Below, piece by piece: positions 17,844 to 27,374 of a DNA stretch of 64,000 nt. Under the pieces are notes generated by a model. That model had not been told where the DNA came from. It worked only from the letters and a program-made list of their open reading frames with translations, and did not search any database. The DNA is taken from positions 24,906 to 88,905 of the forward strand of contig NZ_NSJB01000010.1 in the NCBI RefSeq assembly GCF_002285265.1. Direction: 5' to 3'. Each line of letters opens with the position of its first letter. The first letter of the stretch is position 1. Source of the DNA: Vandammella animalimorsus (GTDB lineage Bacteria; Pseudomonadota; Gammaproteobacteria; Burkholderiales; Burkholderiaceae_C). Both the position numbers and the translations under genes were made by a program.

Positions 17844-19001
17844 ATGAACCACCACCCAGCCGCCACCGTCCACGTCTGCATCGCTACAGGCCAGAATGCC
17901 GCCAACCTCATCCCGCTCAAGCAGCTGCAGGCCAAACACGTGCTCATTCTGGAAACCCCGGACATGAAGGCCAAAGGCAGCGGCAAAAACCTGCAACACG
18001 CCCTGCCCAAGGATGTGCAGGCCGAGCGCATTGACTTCGATGACAGCAGCCCGCAAAGCATCGTGGAAAGCGCAGCCCACCTGGTTGAAGAGAAGCTCGA
18101 CGGCCGGCACACCATCCTCCACATCACCGGCGGCCCCAAGCTCATGGTGCTGGCCTTGCAGGACCAACTCAAAATGGTCGAAGCCGGCACGGGCACGCTG
18201 CAGCTCGTTTACGCCGACACCTTCAAGCAAAAACTCGACTGGTACAGCCCCGATGGCCGCACCAACCAGCAGGACATGCAAGATGTGCTCACGCTGCAGG
18301 ACCAGTTTCTGCTGCAGGGTTACCGCACCGCCAGCGACACCCGACCCCAGACCGCCTGGGAGCAGGTTCTCAAACGCCAAGGCATGACCCGCATCCTGGC
18401 CCAGCAGGCCCCCGGGCTCACCGCCGGGGCCCTGCGCGCTCTGACCGCCACTGCCAGCCAAGCCACGCTGCAGGCGCAGTTTCACCACCCTCCCTCCAGG
18501 GCATTGGCCAATATCCTGCGTGAAGCCCATCGCCACGGCCTGCTGCACTGGAGCGAGCACGAACCCATGCAAGTCCAATTCACCAGCCGGGACGACGCCC
18601 GGTACTTTGCCGGTCTCTGGCTAGAAGAACACGCCTTCCTGCAGCTGGACAGCCATTTCAAGGATGGGCAATACGCCATGAGCGTAAAAATCGAGCGCCA
18701 CAGCAAAGGCCAAAGCACCCCCAACGAGCTTGACGGCATCGTCGTCCACCGCAATCGCACCCTGCTGCTCGAATGCAAAACCGGCAAACAAAACGAAGCC
18801 GATGCCCGCGACGCCCTCTACAAGCTTGGCCAGCTGCGCAACGAAATCGGCGGGGCTGCCGGCCAGGCGCTCTACCTCAGCATTCACCCCATCACACCCG
18901 CCAGCAAAACCCGCGCCAGGGACTTGCGCATCAGCGTACTTGATGGCCCCGGCATCACCCAGCTCGGCGATTTTCTGCGCGCATGGCGTGATGGCGCGTA
19001 A
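17844..19001 (+). CDS. can2: Can2/Card1-type CARF nuclease (DUF1887 family)
   Basis: A 385-residue protein with an N-terminal CARF domain (VCIATGQNAANLIPL; ITGGPKLMVLAL) and a C-terminal PD-(D/E)xK nuclease core: ELD with Asp297, then E310-C-K312 in LLLECKTGK. Family members Can2 and Card1 are dimers that cut single-stranded nucleic acid or nick DNA when bound to cyclic tetra-adenylate. The ATG at 17844 has only a weak ribosome binding site; an upstream TTG at 17802 is possible. The gene stands between the membrane protein gene and the CRISPR leader and would provide the DNA-damaging arm that the HD-less Cas10 lacks. Confidence 0.88.
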   Translation: MNHHPAATVHVCIATGQNAANLIPLKQLQAKHVLILETPDMKAKGSGKNLQHALPKDVQAERIDFDDSSPQSIVESAAHLVEEKLDGRHTILHITGGPKLMVLALQDQLKMVEAGTGTLQLVYADTFKQKLDWYSPDGRTNQQDMQDVLTLQDQFLLQGYRTASDTRPQTAWEQVLKRQGMTRILAQQAPGLTAGALRALTATASQATLQAQFHHPPSRALANILREAHRHGLLHWSEHEPMQVQFTSRDDARYFAGLWLEEHAFLQLDSHFKDGQYAMSVKIERHSKGQSTPNELDGIVVHRNRTLLLECKTGKQNEADARDALYKLGQLRNEIGGAAGQALYLSIHPITPASKTRARDLRISVLDGPGITQLGDFLRAWRDGA

Positions 19002-19242
19002 TGGGAAATGAAAAACACATGCAGCACAAGGGCGGCGCGCCGCCCAGGTAATGCAGGACATGCGGGAAAATCCCGACCTCCCGCCACTGCCGCGCAGCAC
19101 CGGCTTTGATTTTTTCGACGTGATTTGGCCTACAATCTGGCCTTGCCGTATGCCACACATAAACACAGGTTTGCTCACCCTGCAAAAAATTCATCACAGC
19201 GCTGGCAAGTGCTTGATCAATAAAGGTTTTTAACGGTTTACG
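19002..19242 (+). promoter_or_regulatory. CRISPR leader region
   Basis: 241 bases between can2 and the first repeat, with AT-rich parts at 19105-19145 and 19215-19242. A TACAAT -10-like hexamer lies at 19131-19136, without a good -35. Assigned as the leader because the degenerate repeat is at the opposite end of the array. Confidence 0.6.
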
Positions 19243-22200
19243 GTCTCGAGACCACCCTGATATCAAAGGGATTAAGACCTTCAGGGCTTTTCCGAGGGTT
19301 CGACCCAGTTGGTCTCGAGACCACCCTGATATCAAAGGGATTAAGACCACGATCACACCACTCCTTGGCAAGCTAGTTATGTCTCGAGACCACCCTGATA
19401 TCAAAGGGATTAAGACCCCGGCGTGCAAGAGGCATCGGCCGCCACACGCGGTCTCGAGACCACCCTGATATCAAAGGGATTAAGACTTCAGCTCTTGGCG
19501 CTTTTCGCGATACGCTTGGGTCTCGAGACCACCCTGATATCAAAGGGATTAAGACGGTCAGATAGTGACTGCTTGCTGCGCGCCCCAAGTCTCGAGACCA
19601 CCCTGATATCAAAGGGATTAAGACCCAGCATCTCATCGCAGATGAGCAGCTTGCCTTCGTCTCGAGACCACCCTGATATCAAAGGGATTAAGACACCGTG
19701 GTCATCTACGACGACCATGGCAAGTTCGTCTCGAGACCACCCTGATATCAAAGGGATTAAGACGAGCCACTTGTGCACAGGTGGCATCTTTGATGGGTCT
19801 CGAGACCACCCTGATATCAAAGGGATTAAGACGTTCTTGCGCAGCTCGGCTTGGCGGGCGATTCGGTCTCGAGACCACCCTGATATCAAAGGGATTAAGA
19901 CCGACATTGCCGCACGCCATGGACAATGAATTGGTCTCGAGACCACCCTGATATCAAAGGGATTAAGACACCGTGGTCATCTACGACGACCATGGCAAGT
20001 TCGTCTCGAGACCACCCTGATATCAAAGGGATTAAGACTTGGATGCGGTCATGTAGAGCATAGACAAAGAGTCTCGAGACCACCCTGATATCAAAGGGAT
20101 TAAGACGAAGTGCGCGTTCTGGATTGGCCGCGCGGTGGTGTCTCGAGACCACCCTGATATCAAAGGGATTAAGACATCGTAGCTTTGCCCAATACCTCCA
20201 TCACTGAAGTCTCGAGACCACCCTGATATCAAAGGGATTAAGACCTTTCGAGTGTGTTGGTTGAGATGAAGTGTTTAGTCTCGAGACCACCCTGATATCA
20301 AAGGGATTAAGACCAAGGATTTCCCAACGCTCTTCGCGGCGTTGGCGTCTCGAGACCACCCTGATATCAAAGGGATTAAGACGGCAGTAACAGTGCGATC
20401 ACTGTTGTTTCTTTGTCTCGAGACCACCCTGATATCAAAGGGATTAAGACGGTGATGCAGTCGTGCCATCGCCTTCAATGTGTCTCGAGACCACCCTGAT
20501 ATCAAAGGGATTAAGACCTCTTCGCACGTCTGGAGAGGTGAGGCGATTGGGTCTCGAGACCACCCTGATATCAAAGGGATTAAGACCCGTCATAGACGGC
20601 GGGAAGTTTTTACTTGGTGTCTCGAGACCACCCTGATATCAAAGGGATTAAGACATCTTGCGCAACCTCGGTTACTACGGATTGGAGTCTCGAGACCACC
20701 CTGATATCAAAGGGATTAAGACTCACCGAACTCAAGCTCTTTGAAGGAGGAGTCCGTCTCGAGACCACCCTGATATCAAAGGGATTAAGACGCCAGGGCG
20801 TCATAGGGGCTAGGCTGTCTAGGTCTCGAGACCACCCTGATATCAAAGGGATTAAGACGCAATCAAGAGAACGATTTACTCACCCATTGGTCTCGAGACC
20901 ACCCTGATATCAAAGGGATTAAGACCCCTCTTCTTGGTCTGCAGCATCAGCGGCTTGCGTCTCGAGACCACCCTGATATCAAAGGGATTAAGACCTCATG
21001 GGCATCAGCGCCTTCTTGCGCGCCTACGTCTCGAGACCACCCTGATATCAAAGGGATTAAGACCTGCCCGTGCTGCACCATTGAGGATGGCGTGTCGTCT
21101 CGAGACCACCCTGATATCAAAGGGATTAAGACATCCCCGCCGATACTGACATCCTCGCGCGAGACGTCTCGAGACCACCCTGATATCAAAGGGATTAAGA
21201 CCACAGATTTGCACCGGCGCAACACGTTTGCTGGGTCTCGAGACCACCCTGATATCAAAGGGATTAAGACGTGATCATGATTTTCTCCTTAAAGAGGTTT
21301 GAGTCTCGAGACCACCCTGATATCAAAGGGATTAAGACTCGACAGTGCTGACGTGGGTTTCAATGCGTACTGTCTCGAGACCACCCTGATATCAAAGGGA
21401 TTAAGACCCATCATGGAAGAGCTGCTGCGACGCAACTGCGGTCTCGAGACCACCCTGATATCAAAGGGATTAAGACCGGCGTCCAGCAACTGGACGCTTT
21501 GGAGGATCTGTCTCGAGACCACCCTGATATCAAAGGGATTAAGACGTACTCATGTATTCTCCTTGGCTTTGGTGATGGTCTCGAGACCACCCTGATATCA
21601 AAGGGATTAAGACTGAACTTTTCGCTCCTTGGTCTGTGGCAGTAGGGTCTCGAGACCACCCTGATATCAAAGGGATTAAGACCGATGGTCTTGTCGTCAT
21701 CTGTTCCAGCTAAGAAGTCTCGAGACCACCCTGATATCAAAGGGATTAAGACAGGTCGGTCGAATCGTTATAGCGGTCGATGGCGTCTCGAGACCACCCT
21801 GATATCAAAGGGATTAAGACGGAGAGGATGTCAGGCTGCCATTCGTGTAAAGTCTCGAGACCACCCTGATATCAAAGGGATTAAGACCGATTGCTGCTGC
21901 TGCTCTGGCAGTCTTGTCTGTCTCGAGACCACCCTGATATCAAAGGGATTAAGACTTCTCCAGCCACGCAGCTTTGTGAACGTTTTGGTCTCGAGACCAC
22001 CCTGATATCAAAGGGATTAAGACGCTAGAGGTAGTGTTGTCTTGGGCAGAAGCTGCGTCTCGAGACCACCCTGATATCAAAGGGATTAAGACCCAAATCG
22101 CCTTTACCCACCGCAGAGCGGACTGTCTCGAGACCACCCTGATATCAAAGGGATTAAGACCCTGAACGAGCCAGGCCCTGAAGCCGTCATCCGTCTCGAG

Positions 22201-23464
22201 ACCACCCTGATATCAAAGGGATTAAGACTCTGAGAAACTTCGGATTGGGCGCGCGCTTGCCGTCTCGAGACCACCCTGATATCAAAGGGATTAAGACCTT
22301 TTATTTCGATCCTAATCGAAAAGACCAAGTGTCTCGAGACCACCCTGATATCAAAGGGATTAAGACGAATTCGCCTTCTGGCAGTTGCTCAATGCTTTCG
22401 TCTCGAGACCACCCTGATATCAAAGGGATTAAGACCCATTTGGTTGGATGGGTCAAAACACTGTTATTGTCTCGAGACCACCCTGATATCAAAGGGATTA
22501 AGACAGCAGCAATGCGACCTGCGGTTTGAACTTTAGGTCTCGAGACCACCCTGATATCAAAGGGATTAAGACACAAGCTTGGCGACTTTCTTGCCAAGGA
22601 TCTGAGTCTCGAGACCACCCTGATATCAAAGGGATTAAGACCCAGCAGCCCTTGCCCTGCTGGCACAGGGCTTGGTCTCGAGACCACCCTGATATCAAAG
22701 GGATTAAGACGTGGTCTTTGACGTGTCTTTGGATCTCTTGGAGTCTCGAGACCACCCTGATATCAAAGGGATTAAGACCGTACCTGATGACGTGATTCAA
22801 AACGTCGAGAAAGTCTCGAGACCACCCTGATATCAAAGGGATTAAGACTTGTAACCCTTTTCGGAGTTACGGAAGCTGTAAAGTCTCGAGACCACCCTGA
22901 TATCAAAGGGATTAAGACGAATTTTCGAAGTCCTTGACGGAGATTTCCGGTCTCGAGACCACCCTGATATCAAAGGGATTAAGACATGAATCTAGTGACG
23001 ACATCCAGTCTCTAGAAAGTCTCGAGACCACCCTGATATCAAAGGGATTAAGACTAGGTATCTACAATCGCAACATCGAAGGCATTAGTCTCGAGACCAC
23101 CCTGATATCAAAGGGATTAAGACCTGGGTTTAGGTCGGTATTGGCTAACCATGCGGTCTCGAGACCACCCTGATATCAAAGGGATTAAGACCGGTAAGTT
23201 TTCCCGCCAACGACCAATTCGGCGTCTCGAGACCACCCTGATATCAAAGGGATTAAGACGCCCGACTGGATCCGCGTCAAGGCCGCCTCGCGTCTCGAGA
23301 CCACCCTGATATCAAAGGGATTAAGACCAAAGCAACTGCACAACCAATGCGAGTGTTAACGTCTCGAGACCACCCTGATATCAAAGGGATTAAGACGAAA
23401 TCGATGGACGTTTTGAGAGGTCGGTATAGTCTCGAGACCACCCTGATATCAAAGGGATTAAAAC
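19243..23464 (+). CRISPR. Type III-B CRISPR array, 62 repeats and 61 spacers
   Basis: The 36-base repeat starts with the perfect palindrome GTCTCGAGAC, continues CACCCTGATATCAAAGGG and ends ATTAAGAC. By hand count there are 62 repeats and 61 spacers of about 31-34 bases. All repeats look identical except the last (23429-23464), which ends ATTAAAAC; a degenerate final repeat marks the old end, so the leader is at the left. The 8-base repeat end ATTAAGAC would be the crRNA 5' tag, analogous to the ATTGAAAC tag of other type III systems. Spacers 7 (19695-19727) and 11 (19970-20002) are identical. Open frames within the array are artefacts. Confidence 0.98.
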
Positions 23465-23516
23465 TCCACGCGGCAGATTCATGACCGGTTTTGATTCAAG
23501 ACCAAGGGAGCGCGAC

Positions 23517-24014
23517 ATGAAGCAAAAACCTTTTGAGGCCAAAGACGTGCCCGGATTCGGCACCGTGATCCAGGGGCTGTTCAATGCCTTGGCCTACAAC
23601 ACCCAGATCGAGGACATCGCCGGGCGACAGCCTGAGGTCAGGCTGATTCTCGAAATTGAAGACAGGCGCAAGCAAAAAACCGGTTTTCGCTCGAGGGCCT
23701 GCTGTGCCATCGCGCAGATCAGCGAGCACCCCGCGACATCGTCTTACTTCGCCAAGGATTTCATGCAGGAGATCCTCTGGCTCGATGACGTTTTGTCATT
23801 GAGGGCTTCGCCTGTGTCCATCAAGGCGGTGCAACTCAAAAATCTCTTCACAATCCACCACAACTGGAGTGTCTTCAACATCATTCGCATCTTTCATCAC
23901 TTCCATCCGGCCAAGGTGCAACAGGCAACGTTGGAGGACTATCGCAGGGCCGATGATGAAGCCAGGGCGTGGTTCGACACTCCGTATCTGGGTTTGTGCA
24001 ACGATTTCGAGTAG
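23517..24014 (+). CDS. Unknown protein between CRISPR array and cas2
   Basis: A 165-residue protein that I do not recognise. The start at 23517 is set by AGGGAG seven bases upstream; an earlier ATG at 23481 has no such site and begins inside the sequence just after the array. The composition is that of a soluble mixed alpha/beta protein with an aromatic, His-rich central part (FTIHHNWSVFNIIRIFHHFHP, residues about 113-132) and a short Cys-Cys pair. There is no signal peptide or obvious catalytic motif. The DNA is less GC-rich than the neighbours, consistent with transfer together with the CRISPR locus. Position beside the adaptation genes makes an adaptation role possible but unproven. Confidence 0.6.
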   Translation: MKQKPFEAKDVPGFGTVIQGLFNALAYNTQIEDIAGRQPEVRLILEIEDRRKQKTGFRSRACCAIAQISEHPATSSYFAKDFMQEILWLDDVLSLRASPVSIKAVQLKNLFTIHHNWSVFNIIRIFHHFHPAKVQQATLEDYRRADDEARAWFDTPYLGLCNDFE

Positions 24015-24122
24015 CTGAAATGAATGCCCGTCTTGCCATGAAATTCCTCGAGGCAAAGCCGTTGCGGCGCTTGCAGGCGCCGTGCCTGCCCTGGGGGGCC
24101 ATGCCATGAAAGGAGCTCTGCG

Positions 24123-24401
24123 ATGGCCCGCACGCTGTATCTGGTTGCCTACGACATCGCCTGCGATCGCACGCGGCTGCGCATCCAGCGCTATCTCAAG
24201 AGTTTTCGTGTGGCCGGGCAGAAGTCGGTGCCGGAGATCTGGGTCACGCCGGCGGAACTGCGCGCCATTTGCGCCGATTTGCAGCGCTGGATGGATGCGG
24301 CTTCAGACCGCATCCTGCTCATTGCGCTCGATCCGCGCCTGCCGCCGCATTGCCTGGGGCAGGCCAGCAGTTTCCGCGCTGGCTATTTCGCCATCGTCTG
24401 A
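24123..24401 (+). CDS. cas2: CRISPR-associated protein Cas2 (first copy)
   Basis: Cas2 forms the dimer that bridges two Cas1 dimers during spacer integration. The 92-residue protein has the Cas2 ferredoxin-like start LYLVAYDIACDRTRLRI with Asp11 at the usual acidic position and RYLKSFRVAGQKSVPEIWV after it. An AAAGGAG ribosome binding site precedes ATG 24123. It is clearly different in sequence from the second Cas2 at 25488-25805, so the pair is not a recent duplication. Confidence 0.85.
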   Translation: MARTLYLVAYDIACDRTRLRIQRYLKSFRVAGQKSVPEIWVTPAELRAICADLQRWMDAASDRILLIALDPRLPPHCLGQASSFRAGYFAIV

Positions 24402-24476
24402 TGCCGCCGGCCGGTGGCGCAGCGGCCCTGCCGGGGCCCTGCGCTGCTGCCTGCCTGAATGTCTGGTTGTTGCAGC

Positions 24477-25481
24477 ATGAGCAGTCTGTTCGTCGATCGC
24501 CGCAATGTGCATCTGGAGCTGGATGCCGGCGCGCTGGTGTTCCGCGAGAACGGCCAGCGCGTGGGCACGGTGCCGCTGGCGCCGATCCGCCGGGTTTTTT
24601 TGCGCGGCAGCGTGACGCTGGAGGCCTCGCTGCTGGGCAAGCTGGGGGAACGGGGCGTGGGGGTTGTGGTGCTTTCGGGTCGGCTGGCGCGCCCCAGTCT
24701 GTTGCTGAGCTTGCCGCACCACGATGCCAGCCGCCGTGTGCAACAAACCCGCATGAGCCTGGACGAGGGCTTTTGCCTGCAGGTGGCACGCCAGTTGCTC
24801 GATGGCAAGCTCACGCGCCAGCACGATTGGCTCGATCAGTTGCGCAGCACCTACCCCAGGGCCCGATATGCGCTGACGCGCGCCATGCGGCAATTGCAGG
24901 CGCAGCGATCGCAACTGGCGCAGGCCCGGCAACTGGAAAGCCTGCGCGGCATGGAGGGTGCTGCGGCCCAGGCGTATTTCGCGGGGCTGCGCGAGGTCGT
25001 CCCGGCCAGTTTCGCTTTCCACGAGCGCAACCGCCGCCCTCCTCGCGATCCGTTCAATGTGCTGCTGTCGCTCACCTACACCATGGCGCATGCCGAGGTG
25101 GCCATGGCCTTGCATGGCGCTGGGCTGGATCCCTGCATCGGCTTTTACCACCAGCCCAGCTGGGGGCGGGAGTCACTGGCCAGCGATGTGCTCGAGCCCA
25201 TTCGCCCGCTGGCCGATCGGCTGTGCCTGCATTTGTGCGCCAGCCAGACGCTGACGCCAGCGCATTTCAGTCAGGCCGAGGGCGCCTGCCTGCTGGGCAA
25301 GGCTGGGCGCGTGCGCTATTACGAGGCCTATGAAGCACAGGCGGCGCCACTGCGCAGCGCCATTGCGCAGCAAGTGGCCTGGCTGCAGGATGTGCTGCAG
25401 ACCGATCAACAGCCTGCCACCGCCGGGCAGGCCGTTTTGCCTGCGGCGCCCCAGGATCAGTGCCAGGAACCCTGTGAGTGA
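24477..25481 (+). CDS. cas1: CRISPR-associated endonuclease Cas1
   Basis: Cas1 is the integrase that inserts new spacers next to the leader. The 334-residue product starts MSSLFVDRRNVHLELDAGALVFRE and has the metal-binding triad in place: Glu160 (RGMEGAAAQAYF), His225 (GFYHQPSWG) and Glu240 (DVLEPIRPLADRL). It is therefore probably active. An in-frame ATG at 24459 would add six residues; neither start has a good ribosome binding site. A Gln/Pro-rich tail of about 30 residues is unlikely to be structured. It lies between two cas2 genes, seven bases ahead of the second. Confidence 0.95.
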   Translation: MSSLFVDRRNVHLELDAGALVFRENGQRVGTVPLAPIRRVFLRGSVTLEASLLGKLGERGVGVVVLSGRLARPSLLLSLPHHDASRRVQQTRMSLDEGFCLQVARQLLDGKLTRQHDWLDQLRSTYPRARYALTRAMRQLQAQRSQLAQARQLESLRGMEGAAAQAYFAGLREVVPASFAFHERNRRPPRDPFNVLLSLTYTMAHAEVAMALHGAGLDPCIGFYHQPSWGRESLASDVLEPIRPLADRLCLHLCASQTLTPAHFSQAEGACLLGKAGRVRYYEAYEAQAAPLRSAIAQQVAWLQDVLQTDQQPATAGQAVLPAAPQDQCQEPCE

Positions 25482-25487
25482 TCGCCA

Positions 25488-25805
25488 ATGCCACGCCATT
25501 ACGTGATTTGCTACGACATTGGCGACCACCGGCGCCTGGCGCGGGTGCATCGCACGCTGGCAGCCCAGGCCATGGCGCTGCAGTATTCGGTCTTCCTGTT
25601 CCAGGGCAGTGCCACGGCGCTGCAGGATTGCCTGCAGCAGCTGGAGGGGCTGCTCGATCTCTCACAAGACGATGTGCGCGCCTACCCGCTACCAGCCCGT
25701 GGGATGCGATTGTTGCTGGGCAGGCGGCTGTTGCCCGAAGGGGTGCACTGGAGCGGCCTGCCTGCACTGGATGGCATGCCACAGGCAGGCCAGCCCGATG
25801 GATGA
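25488..25805 (+). CDS. cas2: CRISPR-associated protein Cas2 (second copy)
   Basis: A 105-residue Cas2-family protein starting YVICYDIGDHRRLARVHRTL with Asp10 in the conserved acidic position and YSVFLFQGS in the second strand. The arrangement cas2-cas1-cas2 could mean a heterodimeric Cas2 bridge or two alternative partners for Cas1 (inference). The tail GVHWSGLPALDGMPQAGQPDG is not part of the usual fold. The gene ends nine bases before the convergent carbonic anhydrase gene. Confidence 0.88.
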   Translation: MPRHYVICYDIGDHRRLARVHRTLAAQAMALQYSVFLFQGSATALQDCLQQLEGLLDLSQDDVRAYPLPARGMRLLLGRRLLPEGVHWSGLPALDGMPQAGQPDG

Positions 25806-25814
25806 CGGCCGGTC

Positions 25815-26522
25815 TCAATCGCCGTCCTGCAGGTCGTCGATCACCAGTTCCGTGGGCAGCGGGTCGGAGCGGCGCGGGTAGCGCTTGATGGCGGCGCGGT
25901 AGACCTCCAGTACCTGCTCGCGGCAGGTCATGGTCACGCCCAGGTCCTTGACCTTGCCGTCCTTGAGGCCGTAGCACCAGCCGTGCACGGCCACTTGCTG
26001 GCCGCGCGCCCAGGCGTCCTGCAGCACGGTGCTGGTGGCGATGTGGCCGACCTGCTCGATGACGTTCATCTCGCACAGCGCGTCTTCCTGCTCGTGGCGG
26101 CACAGGTGCATGAGGCGGCCGCGGTGGCGCATTTTCACGTCGTGCACGTGGCGCAGCCAGTTGTCGGCCAGGCCCACGCGCGTGCCGTGCAGCGCGGCCA
26201 GCACGCCGCCGCAGCCGTAGTGGCCCACGACCATGATGTGCTCGACCTTGAGGAAATCGACCGCGTACTGGATGACCGAGAGCGCGTTCAGATCGGAGTG
26301 CACGACGACGTTGGCCACATTACGGTGCACGAAGACTTCGCCCGGCGCCAGCGCCACGACCTGGTTGGCCGGCACGCGGCTGTCGGAGCAGCCGATCCAC
26401 AGATATTTGGGCGTTTGCTGGTGCGCCAGGTTCTCGAAGAAGCCGGGCCTGTCGCGCGCCACCTGTTCGGCCCAGGCGTGGTTGGCGTCGATGAGGTGTT
26501 GGAGGCTGTTGGGTTCAGTCAT
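25815..26522 (-). CDS. can: Beta-class carbonic anhydrase
   Basis: Converts CO2 and water to bicarbonate in the cytoplasm, supplying carboxylases. The 235-residue protein has the zinc ligands and catalytic pair of the beta class: C45-S-D47-S-R49 and H101-Y-G-C104. Length matches the approximately 220-residue bacterial Can. The ATG at 26522 begins MTEPNSLQHLI; the open frame extends upstream without family similarity. It points toward the cas2 end and shares no apparent operon. Confidence 0.96.
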   Translation of the reverse strand: MTEPNSLQHLIDANHAWAEQVARDRPGFFENLAHQQTPKYLWIGCSDSRVPANQVVALAPGEVFVHRNVANVVVHSDLNALSVIQYAVDFLKVEHIMVVGHYGCGGVLAALHGTRVGLADNWLRHVHDVKMRHRGRLMHLCRHEQEDALCEMNVIEQVGHIATSTVLQDAWARGQQVAVHGWCYGLKDGKVKDLGVTMTCREQVLEVYRAAIKRYPRRSDPLPTELVIDDLQDGD

Positions 26523-26754
26523 GGGGGATGTGCCAGGGCCTGTTTTCGGGGCGCTGGCGTGGGCAGGTTCCAAAGCCCCGCAAGTTAGCACGAACTGGGC
26601 GCGCTGCCGGCCTGCGATGGCTGTCTGGCCCACAGAGGTGGCCGAGCGCAGGGCCAATGCCAACGCGAAACCATGCGGCGCGCTACCATGCTCGTGCATG
26701 CGCCGCCGCATCAGGCCAGGCCATGCGCCCCTTCCCTCGATGAAAGCACCCTTT

Positions 26755-27300
26755 ATGTCCGCCCCCACGATTTACGAAGCCCTGCGCGAAAGCCACGACA
26801 TCCAGCGCCAGTGGTGCACCCGCCTCACACGCACCCGCGCCACCAACCCGCAGGGCCGGCGCGATGCCTTTCTGATGCTCAAGCTGGAATTGGCCGCCCA
26901 CGCGGCCGCCGAGGAGCGTTTTCTGTATTCGCCCATGATGATGGACGACATGGGCCTGGACAGCGCGCGCCACGCCCTGGCCGAGCATCACGAGCTGGAC
27001 GAGCTGGTGGCCGAGCTGGGCGCGCTGGCGCCCGAAGGCCAGGCCTGGGGAGAAAAAGCCAAGGCGCTGGCGCACGAGGTGCGGCACCACCTCAAAGAAG
27101 AGGAGCGCGGTTTTTTCCAGGTCAGCGGCAAGATCCTGACCGAGGCGCAAAAAACCCGCCTGGGCTCGCAATACCTGCGCGACTACGCGCGCATGAAGCG
27201 CAAGTACGCGGCCGATTGGGGCTATGCCGCCGAGCGCGCCGGGCAAACCGACACCCCCGCCGTGCGGCGCGCCACCGGCCATACCGGACGCTCACGCTAA
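26755..27300 (+). CDS. Hemerythrin/HHE domain protein
   Basis: A 181-residue helical protein with the metal-ligand pattern of HHE cation-binding proteins: H in RESHDIQRQW, HAAAEERFLY, AEHHELDEL, and VRHHLKEEERGFF. Such proteins bind a di-iron centre and are linked to oxygen, nitric oxide or iron stress handling. An alternative start five codons upstream (26740) is in frame; neither has a strong ribosome binding site. It is divergent from the carbonic anhydrase gene with 232 bases between. Confidence 0.85.
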   Translation: MSAPTIYEALRESHDIQRQWCTRLTRTRATNPQGRRDAFLMLKLELAAHAAAEERFLYSPMMMDDMGLDSARHALAEHHELDELVAELGALAPEGQAWGEKAKALAHEVRHHLKEEERGFFQVSGKILTEAQKTRLGSQYLRDYARMKRKYAADWGYAAERAGQTDTPAVRRATGHTGRSR

Positions 27301-27374
27301 AACGAGGGCAGCCCCGGCCCGGTTTTTGCGCCCCGCCATGGGGCGTGGGCCGGCATCGGGCGGGGCTGGCTGGC

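Noticed and set aside
19373..23173. Many open frames of 60-130 codons on both strands
   Set aside because: They consist of the translated 36-base repeat (SRDHPDIKGIKT or its other frames) and are artefacts of the CRISPR array.
23481..23516. Longer start of the orphan gene at 23481
   Set aside because: The upstream ATG has no ribosome binding site, whereas ATG 23517 has AGGGAG at proper distance.
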